This document shows, one piece after another, positions 63,873 to 64,000 of a stretch of DNA of 64,000 bases. The stretch's first letter is position 1. Every line of letters begins with the position of its first letter. The notes under the pieces were generated by a model. It did not search any database. It saw nothing but the letters and a program-made list of their open reading frames with translations, and had not been told where the DNA came from. The translations under genes were made by a program, and so were the position numbers. The stretch spans positions 19,214 to 83,213 of the forward strand of contig JAUZOE010000014.1 in NCBI GenBank assembly GCA_030706605.1, in the 5' to 3' direction. Source of the DNA: Bacteroidota bacterium (GTDB lineage Bacteria > Bacteroidota > Bacteroidia > Chitinophagales > Chitinophagaceae).

Positions 63873-64000
63873 ACCCAAGTTGCTAATTAAAAAGGACATC
63901 GATAAAGAATAATTTTGAGTTACGACACTTAAAAAATCTTTACCGATGCTTAATGAAGATAAAATTATAGCAATTTTCTGTTTAGTGGATGATCTGCTAA
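63873..64000 (+). mobile_element. Left end of an IS982-like insertion sequence (cut by window edge)
   Basis: A candidate terminal repeat begins at about 63873 (ACCCAAGTTGCTAAT), followed about 75 bp later by a transposase start. The other end lies beyond the window, so the inverted repeat and target duplication cannot be checked. Confidence 0.5.
63946..64000 (+). CDS. Transposase N-terminus, IS982-like (partial)
   Basis: Only the first 18 codons lie in the window: MLNEDKIIAIFCLVDDLL. The pattern of Lys/Ile, FCxVDD and a following Leu pair resembles the start of IS982-family DDE transposases of Bacteroidota, as far as I can judge from so short a piece. The 3' part, including the catalytic DDE, is outside. 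It lies just after the candidate terminal repeat at 63873 and could be the transposase of that element. Confidence 0.5.
   Translation, partial: MLNEDKIIAIFCLVDDLL

Noticed and set aside
1..64000. rRNA or tRNA genes
   Set aside because: I looked for conserved rRNA stretches and tRNA cloverleaf ends with CCA-like tails and found none I could support.

Overview
The window is AT-rich bacterial chromosome from a member of the Bacteroidota, most likely the Chitinophagales/Chitinophagaceae (inference). The evidence is the recurrent TAnnTTTG promoter element, weak Shine-Dalgarno sequences, families typical of the phylum (DUF3347, HYC_CC_PP, haem-binding domain, carboxypeptidase-regulatory-like domain, bacilliredoxin YtxJ), Gram-negative envelope genes (kdsA, ExbB/ExbD, Mpl, an outer-membrane barrel) and the gene order of the ribosomal block. 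I saw no rRNA, tRNA or CRISPR array.

1-8650: a copper/metal-handling island, all on the minus strand. Reading 5' to 3' it runs: an AraC-type regulator with an N-terminal CxxC metal-binding-like domain, a CopA-type P1B ATPase, a SHOCT mini-protein, a Met-rich lipoprotein with a fresh 18-bp tandem duplication, a 36-residue Trp/Gly/Met membrane peptide, a DUF4396 membrane protein, an HYC_CC_PP protein, two DUF3347 proteins, a CxxCH haem-binding protein, and a multicopper oxidase cut by the left edge. Together they suggest cytosolic copper export followed by periplasmic sequestration and oxidation. A third DUF3347 gene lies far away at 60508.

8786-17691: envelope genes (kdsA, an RlpA-like protein, an L,D-transpeptidase, a polyprenol-phosphate glycosyltransferase, mpl), XerD, a DnaQ-like exonuclease, a YkgJ protein and a heavily broken VanX-type D-Ala-D-Ala dipeptidase pseudogene. 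17724-21295: a bacilliredoxin, then a two-gene restriction-modification candidate (Eco57I/TaqI-like adenine methyltransferase plus a 254-residue putative PD-(D/E)XK nuclease) directly downstream of ftsK.

21353-41372: mostly housekeeping metabolism and envelope: ftsK, DUF423, shikimate kinase, glutaryl-CoA dehydrogenase-like, pyrF, yigZ, 3-hydroxyacyl-CoA dehydrogenase, mrp, ribD, prmC, exbB/exbD, pepT, a second ykgJ, gcvP, an OMP barrel, cspA and a fatty acid hydroxylase.

41625-53618: the S10-spc ribosomal protein operon, rpsJ to secY, from a near-consensus promoter to an intrinsic terminator after secY. map follows the terminator, and then unrelated genes, so infA-rpmJ-rpsM-rpsK-rpsD-rpoA-rplQ is not next door. 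S3 has an RGG-like tail and L22 a Lys/Ala tail. 54518-63725: a flavoprotein, rpsA, plsC, a thioesterase, DUF3347, a D-cysteine desulfhydrase-like enzyme, a nucleotidyltransferase and msrA. The right edge cuts into a probable IS982-like insertion sequence.
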